Positions 9,277 to 17,253 of a stretch of 64,000 nt of DNA are shown one piece after another. The notes beneath the pieces were generated by a model. The model saw only the letters and a list, made by a program, of their open reading frames with translations. It was not told the origin of the DNA and searched no databases. The translations under genes and the position numbers were made by a program. The stretch is from Sva-07 sp963698565 (GTDB taxonomy: Bacteria; Actinomycetota; Acidimicrobiia; Acidimicrobiales; Ilumatobacteraceae): assembly GCA_963698565.1 (NCBI GenBank), contig CAVORH010000020.1, positions 186,001 to 250,000 on the forward strand, read 5' to 3'. The number at the start of each line of letters is the position of its first letter. The first letter of the stretch is position 1.

Positions 9277-9906
9277 ATGCAATCGATCAGAGCACGCCGA
9301 ATCAGCGCGGTAGCGGGCCCCGTGCTCGTCGGCGCCCTCTTCATGGCGTCGTGCGGCGCTGACGACACCGCTGCGACCCAGTCGACGATCGACCTCAGCG
9401 CAGCGTCCACGGCCTTCGTGGTGCGGCCTCCCGCCACGACTGCCCCGCCGACCGACTCGGTGGCCGCAGGCGATGTCGTCGCCACCGAGCAGGAGTACGT
9501 GGTCCAGGCCGGCGACTATCCACTGAAGATCACCGAGATGTTCGGCGTCTCGCTCGACGATCTCGTCGCGTACAACGAGTGGGGGAGTGCGAACGAGTTC
9601 CCCGGCCCGGGCACCACGATCAAGATCCCGCCCGGCGGTACCGTGCCCGGGGCCACCGCCACGGACGAGAGCACCGAGACGGCGACCGAAACGGCGACCG
9701 ACGCACCCGCTGCCACGATCCCCGATGCCGGGGACAACTGCGGCGAGGGCACCTATGTCATCGTCGCCGGCGACATCCCGAGCCGGGTCGCAGCCAAGTT
9801 CGACGTCACGCTCGATGCGCTCAACGCCGCCAATGCGGGAACGGCCGGTTATGCCGGGTTCGTCGTCGGCATCGAGATCGTCATCCCTGCGAAGGCGGAT
9901 TGCTGA
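9277..9906 (+). CDS. Lipoprotein with two LysM domains
   Basis: A 209-residue exported protein. Basic N-terminus, a hydrophobic stretch and a lipobox-like MASC give a lipoprotein signal peptide with Cys26 as the lipidation site. Two LysM modules follow: the first starts at YVVQAGDYPLKITEMFGVS, the second at YVIVAGDIPSRVAAKFDVT. A Thr/Ala-rich linker separates them. LysM domains bind N-acetylglucosamine glycans such as peptidoglycan, so the protein probably sits between membrane and wall. There is no catalytic domain. Its last 26 nt overlap tail-to-tail with the convergent metallo-beta-lactamase-fold gene. Confidence 0.8.
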   Translation: MQSIRARRISAVAGPVLVGALFMASCGADDTAATQSTIDLSAASTAFVVRPPATTAPPTDSVAAGDVVATEQEYVVQAGDYPLKITEMFGVSLDDLVAYNEWGSANEFPGPGTTIKIPPGGTVPGATATDESTETATETATDAPAATIPDAGDNCGEGTYVIVAGDIPSRVAAKFDVTLDALNAANAGTAGYAGFVVGIEIVIPAKADC

Positions 9907-10582
9907 GCGAGTCGAACACGAAGTTCGTCTCCTTCACGATGTCCATGGTGGCGCTGCTCGCGATCGAGTAGCGGTGGCCCGGGAACAGGATCGTCGAATC
10001 CGGGACCTCCGCGAGGCGCCGCAGGCTCTCGGCCATCTTCGACGGGTCGGATCCGGGGAGATCCGTGCGGCCGCAGCCCTCCAGGAACAGCGTGTCACCG
10101 GCGATCAGCCGATCGTCGACGAAGAAGCACTGGCTTCCCGGCGTGTGGCCCGGCGTGTGCACGAGGTTGATCTCGATGCCGCCGACGCTGACGACATCGC
10201 CCGAGTCGTGGCCCACCAGGTGGTCGGCGGTCACCGACGTCGACTTCGTGATCCACTCGATCTCGTCGTGCTGGACGTGGACCGGGCAGTCGACGTGGTG
10301 GAGCAACTCCGAGATCCCTTCGATCGAGTGCCCCATCATCGATCCTCCGACGTGGTCGGGGTGGTAGTGGGTGGCGAGCGCACCCGTCACGGTCATACCG
10401 TCGGCACCCGCCAGGTCGACGAGCTCGCGTACGGCGTAGGCCGGATCGACCAGCACGCATTCGCCGGTGCGGCGATCGCCGACGACGTACACGAAGTTCA
10501 CCATCTGTGACGCGAGCGGATCGCCGACGGCGAAGTCTCGACCGGAGAGGAGTTGGCGGAAGTAGAGCGGAGACGGGGGCAC
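9881..10582 (-). CDS. MBL-fold metallohydrolase (glyoxalase II / persulfide dioxygenase type)
   Basis: A 233-residue metallo-beta-lactamase-fold protein. The metal motif THYHPDHVGG, a later HTPGHTPGS, a GDTLF segment with the bridging Asp, and a final PGHRYS with the last His give all ligands of the glyoxalase-II branch. This branch contains hydroxyacylglutathione hydrolases and persulfide dioxygenases; I cannot separate the two here. It starts with GTG only 18 bp from the divergent ProA-like gene and shares a symmetric -10 element with it. Its 3' end overlaps the LysM gene by 26 nt. Confidence 0.8.
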   Translation of the reverse strand: MPPSPLYFRQLLSGRDFAVGDPLASQMVNFVYVVGDRRTGECVLVDPAYAVRELVDLAGADGMTVTGALATHYHPDHVGGSMMGHSIEGISELLHHVDCPVHVQHDEIEWITKSTSVTADHLVGHDSGDVVSVGGIEINLVHTPGHTPGSQCFFVDDRLIAGDTLFLEGCGRTDLPGSDPSKMAESLRRLAEVPDSTILFPGHRYSIASSATMDIVKETNFVFDSLSNPPSQG

Positions 10583-10587
10583 ACGCC

Positions 10588-10593
10588 TACGCT
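10588..10593 (+). promoter_or_regulatory. -10 box TACGCT, rightward half of a bidirectional element
   Basis: TACGCT ends 7 nt before the ATG of the ProA-like gene at 10601. It overlaps by five bases with the leftward box TAGCGT at 10594-10589, so the 7-bp TACGCTA reads as a -10 hexamer on both strands. Confidence 0.6.
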
Positions 10594-10594
10594 A
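10589..10594 (-). promoter_or_regulatory. -10 box TAGCGT, leftward half of a bidirectional element
   Basis: On the minus strand TAGCGT ends 6 nt before the GTG of the MBL-fold gene at 10582. It shares bases with the rightward TACGCT box. Both starts fit leaderless transcripts. Confidence 0.6.
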
Positions 10595-10600
10595 ATTGCG

Positions 10601-12118
10601 ATGTCGGCGGGACCAGAGATCGCACCACTGCTCGGACTCGTCGCCGGTCAGGAGATCCCGTTCGGCGGCGACCGGGTGGTGCGGGTCGACGCCGATCTCG
10701 CTGCATCGTTCCGTGCGGGCGACCGGCTCGTGGTCGTGCAGTCGACCGGCGCGCTGTTGCACGTTCCGGCCGAGGTGCACACCGTCGTCGATGACGCAGT
10801 CGGCGCAGCGGTCGACGGCTTCGCCGGGCTCGCGACCGTCGGCGACGACGCGATCTCGGACTTCTTCGACCGGTTCGCGGCTGCGCTCGCCGACGACGAC
10901 GTGTTCGCGCTGATCGGTGCGGCCAACGACTCCGATGTCGCGGCTGCTCTGGAGCGGGGACGATCGACCACTCGTCTGCGGCTCGATGCCACCATGCGTC
11001 GCGACATGATCGACGGGCTGCGCGGCTGGCGCGACTCGCCGAGCCGGCGTGACGGAACCGTCGATCGCGTCGACCATGCCCAGTGGTCGGTCGAGGCCGA
11101 CCGGGCGCCGCTCGGCGTCGTCGGTTTCGTGTTCGAGGGGCGCCCGAACGTGTTCGCCGACGCATGCGGGGTGGTCCGCACCGGGAACTCCGTGGTCTTT
11201 CGAATCGGTTCCGACGCGCTCGGCACCGCACGGGCGATCGTCGATCATGCGCTCGAGCCCGCGTTGACAGGTGCGGGGCTCCCACCGGGCGTGGTGCAAC
11301 TCGTCGACTCGCCGACCCACGCTGCCGGGCATGCACTCTTCAGCGATCGCCGACTGGCGCTGGCGGTCGCCCGCGGTTCGGGGCCGGTCGTGGCCGAACT
11401 CGGCGCGGTGGCCTCGCAGTCCGGCATCCCCGTCAGCCTCCACGGTACGGGCGGAGCCTGGATGGTGGCGGCAGCCGATGCGCCCAGTGTCACCTTCGGG
11501 ACGGCGGTGCGCAACTCGTTGGATCGGAAGGTGTGCAACACGCTCAACGTGTGCGCGATCGTGAGCGCAGAGGCGACTCGGCTCGTGCCGGTGTTCCTCG
11601 ATGCGCTCGACGCGGCCGCCGCCGCACGTGGGGCATCGGCACGACTCCACGTCGTCGAGGGCAGCGAGCGCCACGTGCCGACCGAGCGGTTCCAGTCGGT
11701 CGTCGAGATCGCCCGCCCAGGGGGCGTCACGACCGAACCTGCCGCGTCGACGATCGAGGAAGCCGCGCTCGCCGAGGAGTGGGAATGGGAGAACGCCCCC
11801 GAGGTGAGCCTCGTCGTGGTCGACTCGCTCGAGGAGGCCGTCTCGCTGTGCAACCGCTACAGCCCTCACTTCGTGGCATCACTGGTGAGTGACGACTCGG
11901 ACGCTCAGTCCTGGTTCGCCGCGACGGTCGACGCTCCGTTCGTGGGCAACGGGTTCACCCGATGGGTCGACGGGCAATATGCACTGAGCGCGCCGGAACT
12001 CGGCCTGTCGAACTGGCAGTACGGGCGCACGCTCGGGCGGGGGGCGATCCTCTCGGGCGACAGCGTGCACACCATCCGCTACCGCGCCACGGTGATCGAT
12101 CACACGGTCAAGCGCTGA
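10601..12118 (+). CDS. ProA-like aldehyde dehydrogenase (glutamate-5-semialdehyde dehydrogenase family)
   Basis: A 505-residue aldehyde dehydrogenase superfamily protein closest to ProA, which reduces gamma-glutamyl phosphate to glutamate-5-semialdehyde in proline synthesis. ProA landmarks: FEGRPNV (usual form EARPNV) at about 179-184, the catalytic Cys312 in RKVCNTLN, and a C-terminal FTRWVDG resembling the family STRFTDG. ProA proteins are normally about 415-420 residues. This one has roughly 70 extra N-terminal residues rich in beta-strand-like segments. No proB is adjacent, so it may be a paralogue with another acyl substrate. It starts at an ATG 7 nt after a -10 box. Confidence 0.7.
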   Translation: MSAGPEIAPLLGLVAGQEIPFGGDRVVRVDADLAASFRAGDRLVVVQSTGALLHVPAEVHTVVDDAVGAAVDGFAGLATVGDDAISDFFDRFAAALADDDVFALIGAANDSDVAAALERGRSTTRLRLDATMRRDMIDGLRGWRDSPSRRDGTVDRVDHAQWSVEADRAPLGVVGFVFEGRPNVFADACGVVRTGNSVVFRIGSDALGTARAIVDHALEPALTGAGLPPGVVQLVDSPTHAAGHALFSDRRLALAVARGSGPVVAELGAVASQSGIPVSLHGTGGAWMVAAADAPSVTFGTAVRNSLDRKVCNTLNVCAIVSAEATRLVPVFLDALDAAAAARGASARLHVVEGSERHVPTERFQSVVEIARPGGVTTEPAASTIEEAALAEEWEWENAPEVSLVVVDSLEEAVSLCNRYSPHFVASLVSDDSDAQSWFAATVDAPFVGNGFTRWVDGQYALSAPELGLSNWQYGRTLGRGAILSGDSVHTIRYRATVIDHTVKR

Positions 12119-12128
12119 GTGGGGAGCG

Positions 12129-14201
12129 TCAGGTCCACACGCCGGTGACGTCGACGATGACGTTGGTCGGTGCGCTGGTGGTGATGCACACGTCACCCCG
12201 GGTGCCGAGCTTGACGTTCGCTCCGTTCGCCACCGCTGCGACGCCCGGATAGTTGAGATTGGAGACGTCGGAAGCGCCGCCACACGGCACGACTCGCAGC
12301 CAGCCACCGGAGTATCCGTCGGTCGCCACGAGGTTCAGGGTCACCGCACGTGCGTCGGCGGCGATCCCGCGGGCTCCAGCGACCTGGACACGCAGCTCCC
12401 TCCCCGGCTCGAGCAGACGGGCCCCGCCACCGCCGTTGAGGTCGGGGTGAGCCGAACGCGTGTCGGCGAGGCGAATCGGTGTCACGGGGACGAACCGCTG
12501 ACCGGACTGCTCGCCGAACCAGCCGGTGATGTCGATGATCACGTGGGTCGTGATGTTGCTGGTCAAGCAGATCGTGCCGTTGGAACCGGTTGGGATGATC
12601 GCCGAGTTGGCGCGATCGCGCCCCGCCCGTGGGTTGAGCGTCGAGGCCTCGGGTTCGGCGACGCCGCACGGGAAGGCCTTGACGTAGCCGCTCTCGGTGG
12701 TGCCGGTGCCGGTCAGGTTGAGGGCCACCGCCACCGCCGCATCCGGTGCGGGGCTCGAACCCCCTTCGACGTCGACGCGCAGGATCGAACCGGGCCGCAG
12801 TGGCTGTCCGGCGCGGGTGTCGAGGATCCGGCGCGGCGTCACCGGTGTGAGCACCTGGCTCGCGCCCGGCGCGACGTAACCGTTGACGTCGATGAGCACG
12901 TCGGTCGCCGCGCTCGCGAACAGGCAGATGTCGCCCCGGTCGAGCGGGATGATCGCCTGGTTCGGAACCGAGTCGCCGGCTTCGAAGTTGAGGGTGGACA
13001 CCGACGGATTCACCTCGGCACAGTTCGACGCGGTCAGGTAGCCGGCTGCGCTCGAACGGTCGACCGTGAAGTTCGCGCTCACGGCCGACATGTCGGCGGG
13101 GAGGCCTCCCCGTCCGGCGATGCGGACACGCACCTGCTGGTTGGCGGCGAGGCGCTCGAGGCCGAGTCCGGTGCGTGAATCAGCGAGCCGGAACGGCGTC
13201 ACCGGCTCGAACGGCGTCTGGACGCCGAGCGCCGCCGTGGCAACCAGGGGCCCGGGCGCCGGCGGGGCTGTCCCGAAGAGCGGCGCATTCGGATCGACCG
13301 TGAACGACCAGTTGGCGCCCTGGCCGTTGTCGGTCAGTGCGGCGACCCGGTACGAGCCCGGCGCAAGCGGTGCGGCGGGGATCACGACGACGGCGTTGTC
13401 GCCCCCGAGGATCGAACTCGCCACGCCGGAGGTGTTCGAGCGCGTCAACACGCAGGTCGGGATCCGTCCGTTCGGCCCGTCGAGGGTGGCGACGGCACCG
13501 GTGAGCGATGACGGCATCAGCGCGATCAGCGGCAGTCCCACACTCTGGCCGCTCCAGCCGCAGAACGTTCTCGGGTCCGGCGATTCGGCGATGAAGCGCG
13601 TCAGCCGGGTGGTCGTTCCATCGCCCGGAAAGAAGACCGGTGTCGTCGGCTTCGGCGCAGCGGCATCGAGGCCGCGCACGACATCGAGGGTGGCAGCGGA
13701 ACGCCACTGGGTGTTGGTCGGGTTGGGTGGGCTCGCACACATTCCGTAGCCGGCCTGCCGCAACGACGACCGCAGGATGCCGATCGCGTGGAAGGGGCCC
13801 GACATCCAGAGTTCGACATGCGAGCGGGCAGTCGCCCCGGGGTTGGAGGAGACGGCGACGTTTCCGCTGTTGCCGGCGGTGTCCCCCTCGGCGCTGTACC
13901 CCGCCGACCCTGGTTGCTCGTCGTGGGCGATGCCGTTCAGCAGCATCCAGCACGAATGATTGCGGCTCCCACTCGACCAGGTGGGGTTCTCGACGACCGG
14001 AGCGAGTCCGGATGCAGCCCGATAGGCGTTGACGACGCCGAGCCAGTCGTTGTCCGACGGGGCTGCCTGCACGGTGGTGTCGCCGGCAGCGCTGGTGACG
14101 ACGATGGCACCGACCGCCATCGCAAGGGTGGCGGCGGCCACGCCGAGTCGTCGTCGAACGACCCGGGTGGTCGAGGGCTCGGATGACGGAGTCGCTGGCA
14201 C
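12129..14201 (-). CDS. Secreted CAP-domain protein with three C-terminal repeats
   Basis: A 690-residue exported protein. A basic N-terminus and hydrophobic stretch (about 18-45) form a signal peptide. A CAP/SCP-PR1-like domain follows at about 50-160 (NDWLGVVNAYRAASGLAPV, RNHSCW, AHDE). After a middle region come three tandem copies of a roughly 110-residue module. Each begins PVTP.R..D(S/T)R, carries a Cys-containing segment in the middle (SNCAEVNPS, FPCGVAEPE, VPCGGASDV) and ends VIIDITG-like. The ligand of the modules is unknown to me; surface display is inference. The GTG at 14201 is chosen because AAGGA stands 5 nt upstream. The upstream reading frame extends into the divergent CPBP gene and is not needed. 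Confidence 0.75.
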   Translation of the reverse strand: MPATPSSEPSTTRVVRRRLGVAAATLAMAVGAIVVTSAAGDTTVQAAPSDNDWLGVVNAYRAASGLAPVVENPTWSSGSRNHSCWMLLNGIAHDEQPGSAGYSAEGDTAGNSGNVAVSSNPGATARSHVELWMSGPFHAIGILRSSLRQAGYGMCASPPNPTNTQWRSAATLDVVRGLDAAAPKPTTPVFFPGDGTTTRLTRFIAESPDPRTFCGWSGQSVGLPLIALMPSSLTGAVATLDGPNGRIPTCVLTRSNTSGVASSILGGDNAVVVIPAAPLAPGSYRVAALTDNGQGANWSFTVDPNAPLFGTAPPAPGPLVATAALGVQTPFEPVTPFRLADSRTGLGLERLAANQQVRVRIAGRGGLPADMSAVSANFTVDRSSAAGYLTASNCAEVNPSVSTLNFEAGDSVPNQAIIPLDRGDICLFASAATDVLIDVNGYVAPGASQVLTPVTPRRILDTRAGQPLRPGSILRVDVEGGSSPAPDAAVAVALNLTGTGTTESGYVKAFPCGVAEPEASTLNPRAGRDRANSAIIPTGSNGTICLTSNITTHVIIDITGWFGEQSGQRFVPVTPIRLADTRSAHPDLNGGGGARLLEPGRELRVQVAGARGIAADARAVTLNLVATDGYSGGWLRVVPCGGASDVSNLNYPGVAAVANGANVKLGTRGDVCITTSAPTNVIVDVTGVWT

Positions 14202-14361
14202 GGAGATCCTTCGGGGCTGGGATGAGTGGCTGGAGCCGGTGGAGATCAGCGCTGACGCGTGGAAGATCGCCACTGGAACGCAGGGGTATCGGCACCGACG
14301 GATACGTTCTTGAGCGCTGTCGACGAAGTTGACCGATCCGTGACAGCTCCTTGAGCGAACC

Positions 14362-15399
14362 ATGAGCCGCCCTCTCCCGCCCCCTGTGCCCGGCACCGCG
14401 GTGTCGAGCCTGCCGCTGGACACCTCGACATCGGCGCAGGTCGAGTCGACGCTTCCCGTCGTTGCCGCGATCGGGGCGATCGTGGTGCTGACCACGTCGC
14501 TCTTCGCCTCGAAGTACCTGCTCGACGCCGTGGTCGACCTCGGGTGGCCCGTCGCCGTCTACGTGGGGCTCCTTGCCACCGTCGGCTACGGCCCGTCGGT
14601 GTGGTGGTGCTGGTACGCGAGTCGCCGCTGGGCCACAGGTCGGCTCGGTCCGGACATCGGTCTGGATCCCCGGTGGGCAGACCTCGGCTGGGGACCGGTC
14701 GTCTGGCTCGGCGCACTGGGAGCGCAGCTCGCCGCTGCATCGATCGTCATCGCACTGGGACTGCCGATCGCCAGCAACACCGACGCGATCAGCGACGTCG
14801 ACATCGATCGGACCTATGTGGTGTCGATCGTGATCACGGCGGTGATCGCCGCACCCGTCGTCGAGGAGATGGTGTTCCGGGGTGTCGTGATGCGCGGGCT
14901 GCGCAGCCGGCTGCACATCGTGGCCGTGGTGATCCTGCAGGGGATCCTCTTCGGTGCAGCGCATGTCGATCCGGTGCGCGGGGCCGGCAACGTGGGGCTG
15001 GTGATCGTGCTCTCGAGCGTCGGCATCGCCTTCGGCGTGGCCACCGCGCTGCTGCGTCGGTTGGGGCCGGCCATCGTGGCCCACGCACTGTTCAACGGCG
15101 TCGTGCTCCTGGTGGTGCTGACCGGTGTCGCCGACCGGCTGCAGGATGCCGCATCGGCCCGGTCGGAGCGCTCAGGCCTCGAGGTCGTCGAACAGGTCGG
15201 CGTTGTCGATGAGGCGGATGTCGCCGAAACGCACCGCGACGGCGAGGCGGTAGTTGCCGGCCCGGCGTCGTTCGGGATCGAACGCCGCGACCTCGCTGAG
15301 CAGACGAGCGTCGAACACCGTGACGTAGTCGAGCGTCGCGAGCGGTTCGTCCGAGATCGGCTGCCGAGCCGCGGCGAGCACGTCGTCGACGGACGTTGA
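14362..15399 (+). CDS. CPBP family intramembrane glutamic endopeptidase
   Basis: A 345-residue polytopic membrane protein of the CPBP (CAAX protease and bacteriocin-processing) family. The conserved motifs are EEMVFRG (catalytic Glu pair and Arg), FGAAH and HALFNGVV, in the expected order within hydrophobic helices. The family domain ends near residue 270. The remaining 75 residues are hydrophilic and lie antisense to panC for 228 nt, which is unusual. Either the natural stop was lost or an indel moved the frame. No clear Shine-Dalgarno precedes the ATG; the 160-bp divergent gap upstream is shared with the CAP-protein gene. Confidence 0.75.
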   Translation: MSRPLPPPVPGTAVSSLPLDTSTSAQVESTLPVVAAIGAIVVLTTSLFASKYLLDAVVDLGWPVAVYVGLLATVGYGPSVWWCWYASRRWATGRLGPDIGLDPRWADLGWGPVVWLGALGAQLAAASIVIALGLPIASNTDAISDVDIDRTYVVSIVITAVIAAPVVEEMVFRGVVMRGLRSRLHIVAVVILQGILFGAAHVDPVRGAGNVGLVIVLSSVGIAFGVATALLRRLGPAIVAHALFNGVVLLVVLTGVADRLQDAASARSERSGLEVVEQVGVVDEADVAETHRDGEAVVAGPASFGIERRDLAEQTSVEHRDVVERRERFVRDRLPSRGEHVVDGR

Positions 15400-16071
15400 G
15401 CGATCGGCGGCGCAGCCGAGCGCAGCCTTCACCGCCTGGGGAACGCAACGCGCAGCCTGCCGCTGGGGCAGTGTCAGACGGCGATTGCGGCTCGACATCG
15501 CGAGGCCGTCGGATTCCCTCACCGTGCGATGGCCGACGACGTCGACACCGAGGTCGAGGTCGACTGCCAGTCGACGGATCACGGCGAGCTGCTGGAAGTC
15601 CTTCTCGCCGAACACCGCCACCTCGGGCCGAACGGCGGCCAAGAGCTTGGTGACCACGGTGACCACCCCGTCGAAGTGCCCGGGGCGACTGGTGCCCTCC
15701 ATCGCGTGGGCGAGGGGTCCAGCGACGACTCGTGTCTGGAAGCCCTCGGGATACATCACTGCGGCGGTGGGGGCGTAGACGGCGTCGACGCCGGCGGCGG
15801 CGCATGCTGCGAGATCGTCGTCGATCGGGCGCGGGTATCGATCGAAGTCCGCCGACTCGCCGAACTGCAGCGGATTGACGAAGATCGACACCACGACCAG
15901 GTCGGCGAGGTCGCCCGCTGCGCGCACGAGTGCCAGGTGGCCCTCGTGGAGCGCACCCATCGTCGGCACCAGTGCGATGCGTCGGCTCGATCGAATGGCG
16001 TCGTTCGACCACCGGCGCATCGAGACCGGGTCGGCGACGACCAGGGGGGATGTCGAGTCGCTCGGGGTCAC
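15172..16071 (-). CDS. panC: Pantoate-beta-alanine ligase (pantothenate synthetase)
   Basis: PanC, 299 residues. It condenses pantoate with beta-alanine using ATP, the last step of pantothenate synthesis, in the cytoplasm. Visible signatures: PTMGALHEGH with the HIGH-like HEGH, FVNPLQFG, FGEKDFQQL and a KMSKS-equivalent MSSRN. The GTG start overlaps the stop of the upstream P1-family peptidase as GTGA. That coupling recalls the known relation of P1 enzymes to beta-amino-acid metabolism, though beta-alanine supply by this peptidase is only my inference. The last 228 nt lie antisense to the CPBP gene. No panB or panD is in the window. Confidence 0.95.
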   Translation of the reverse strand: MTPSDSTSPLVVADPVSMRRWSNDAIRSSRRIALVPTMGALHEGHLALVRAAGDLADLVVVSIFVNPLQFGESADFDRYPRPIDDDLAACAAAGVDAVYAPTAAVMYPEGFQTRVVAGPLAHAMEGTSRPGHFDGVVTVVTKLLAAVRPEVAVFGEKDFQQLAVIRRLAVDLDLGVDVVGHRTVRESDGLAMSSRNRRLTLPQRQAARCVPQAVKAALGCAADRSTSVDDVLAAARQPISDEPLATLDYVTVFDARLLSEVAAFDPERRRAGNYRLAVAVRFGDIRLIDNADLFDDLEA

Positions 16072-17204
16072 GGTGTCCCCCGATGCCCTCGAGGCGATGG
16101 TCGAGCCGACGGGCAGAGTTCGAGGTACGCCGGTGCGTGTGCGGTGCCGGTTGCGCTGATGATCGCGTGCGTGCACGCTGACGCGAAGGTGTCGGCTGCT
16201 GCGGCGAGGAGGAGATTGAACGCCCGGGGTCGGGATGCGACCGAGCGCATCGCTGCCGGACCGTCTCCGAGGTCGATGTCTCCGGTCGCGAGGCCGAACA
16301 CCGTGTCGCCGTCGGTCATCGAGTGGGCCGGACGGATGGCGCGGGCGAGACCGTCGTGGGCGACGCCGCACAACTTGGTGACCTCGGCCTTCGACAAACG
16401 GGCCGAGGTCGCAACCACACCGATCGTCGTGTTGAGGCCGGCCTGCTCCTGCCCGTCGAGCGCAGCCCGGAGTCGGGAGCGTTCGGTGCTCGACGGTCGC
16501 CGCAGACCGGCGCCCTCCGGAGCCCAGGGGAGACCGGTGGAGCGGTCGACCGGTGAGCCGTTCGCGTTCACCACGGCCACGGCGCCGACGGTGACCTCGA
16601 CATCGCTGCAGTCGGTGCCGATCATCGCTCCGGGGATCGTCACGACGGTGCTGGCAGTGCCCACGCCGCCCTGGAGCCCACCGGCCTTCGCTCCTGCGCC
16701 CGCGCCGACCGATCCCCAGCGGCGTTGGTCGACCCGGGACGATCCGATCGCACGGCGGCCGAACGTGGCATCGGGACGGTGGCCGAAGTGCCCGGCGCGT
16801 CCGAGGTCGAAGATCACTGCGGCGGGGACCACCGGCACGACGCCGATCGGGTCGAGCGGGTCGCCGATGGGGAATCCCAGCCGGCGCTCCTCGAGCCAGG
16901 CGACGACGCCGTCAGCCGCCGACAGCCCGAACGCGCTCCCACCGGTCAGACAGACCGCTTGGATCTGCTCCACGAGATTCTCCGGGTGGAGTGCGTCGGT
17001 TTCGCGGGTGCCGGGACCCCCGCCGCGCACACTCACCCCGGGGGTCGCACCCCGCGTCGCGAAGACCACCGTGGTGCCGGTCTGCCAGCCGCGACCCGTG
17101 CGCTGGTGGTGGCCGACCTCGACGCCGGCGACGTCGGTGATCGAACCGAACGGTGGCGATGCCGCGGAGGAGGCGGCCGGCAGGGCAACGGGCGGGAGGG
17201 TCAC
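16068..17204 (-). CDS. P1 family peptidase (DmpA/beta-aminopeptidase type)
   Basis: A 378-residue member of the self-cleaving P1/S58 aminopeptidases (DmpA, BapA), with an alpha-beta-beta-alpha Ntn-type fold. The family activates by cleaving itself before a Ser/Thr; LNTTIGVVATSA around residue 260 is the matching site, so the Thr would become the N-terminal nucleophile. ITDVAGVEVGHH at the start and CLTGGSAFGL are typical. Substrates in the family are N-terminal D-, L- or beta-amino acids. The GTG at 17204 stands 9 nt after a TACAGT -10 box. The 3' end couples to panC by GTGA. Confidence 0.85.
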   Translation of the reverse strand: MTLPPVALPAASSAASPPFGSITDVAGVEVGHHQRTGRGWQTGTTVVFATRGATPGVSVRGGGPGTRETDALHPENLVEQIQAVCLTGGSAFGLSAADGVVAWLEERRLGFPIGDPLDPIGVVPVVPAAVIFDLGRAGHFGHRPDATFGRRAIGSSRVDQRRWGSVGAGAGAKAGGLQGGVGTASTVVTIPGAMIGTDCSDVEVTVGAVAVVNANGSPVDRSTGLPWAPEGAGLRRPSSTERSRLRAALDGQEQAGLNTTIGVVATSARLSKAEVTKLCGVAHDGLARAIRPAHSMTDGDTVFGLATGDIDLGDGPAAMRSVASRPRAFNLLLAAAADTFASACTHAIISATGTAHAPAYLELCPSARPSPRGHRGTP

Positions 17205-17213
17205 TGGGCCCTC

Positions 17214-17219
17214 ACTGTA
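17214..17219 (-). promoter_or_regulatory. -10 box TACAGT for the P1 peptidase-panC pair
   Basis: TACAGT (minus strand) ends 9 nt before the GTG at 17204. It faces a rightward box at 17240-17245 within a 49-bp divergent gap. Confidence 0.55.
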
Positions 17220-17239
17220 GGGACCAACGGCCAGCGCAC

Positions 17240-17245
17240 TAGCGT
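17240..17245 (+). promoter_or_regulatory. -10 box TAGCGT for the acyltransferase gene
   Basis: TAGCGT ends 8 nt before the GTG at 17254, with no Shine-Dalgarno between; a leaderless start is likely. Confidence 0.55.
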
Positions 17246-17253
17246 TCCCCGGC

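Noticed and set aside
14202..14495. Longer N-terminus for the CAP protein
   Set aside because: It would overlap the divergent CPBP gene and hide the signal peptide. The GTG at 14201 has a good Shine-Dalgarno.
16068..17204. ArgJ-type ornithine acetyltransferase for the P1 peptidase gene
   Set aside because: The sequence has the DmpA-type start and NTTIGVVAT segment rather than ArgJ motifs, and no arginine genes are adjacent.
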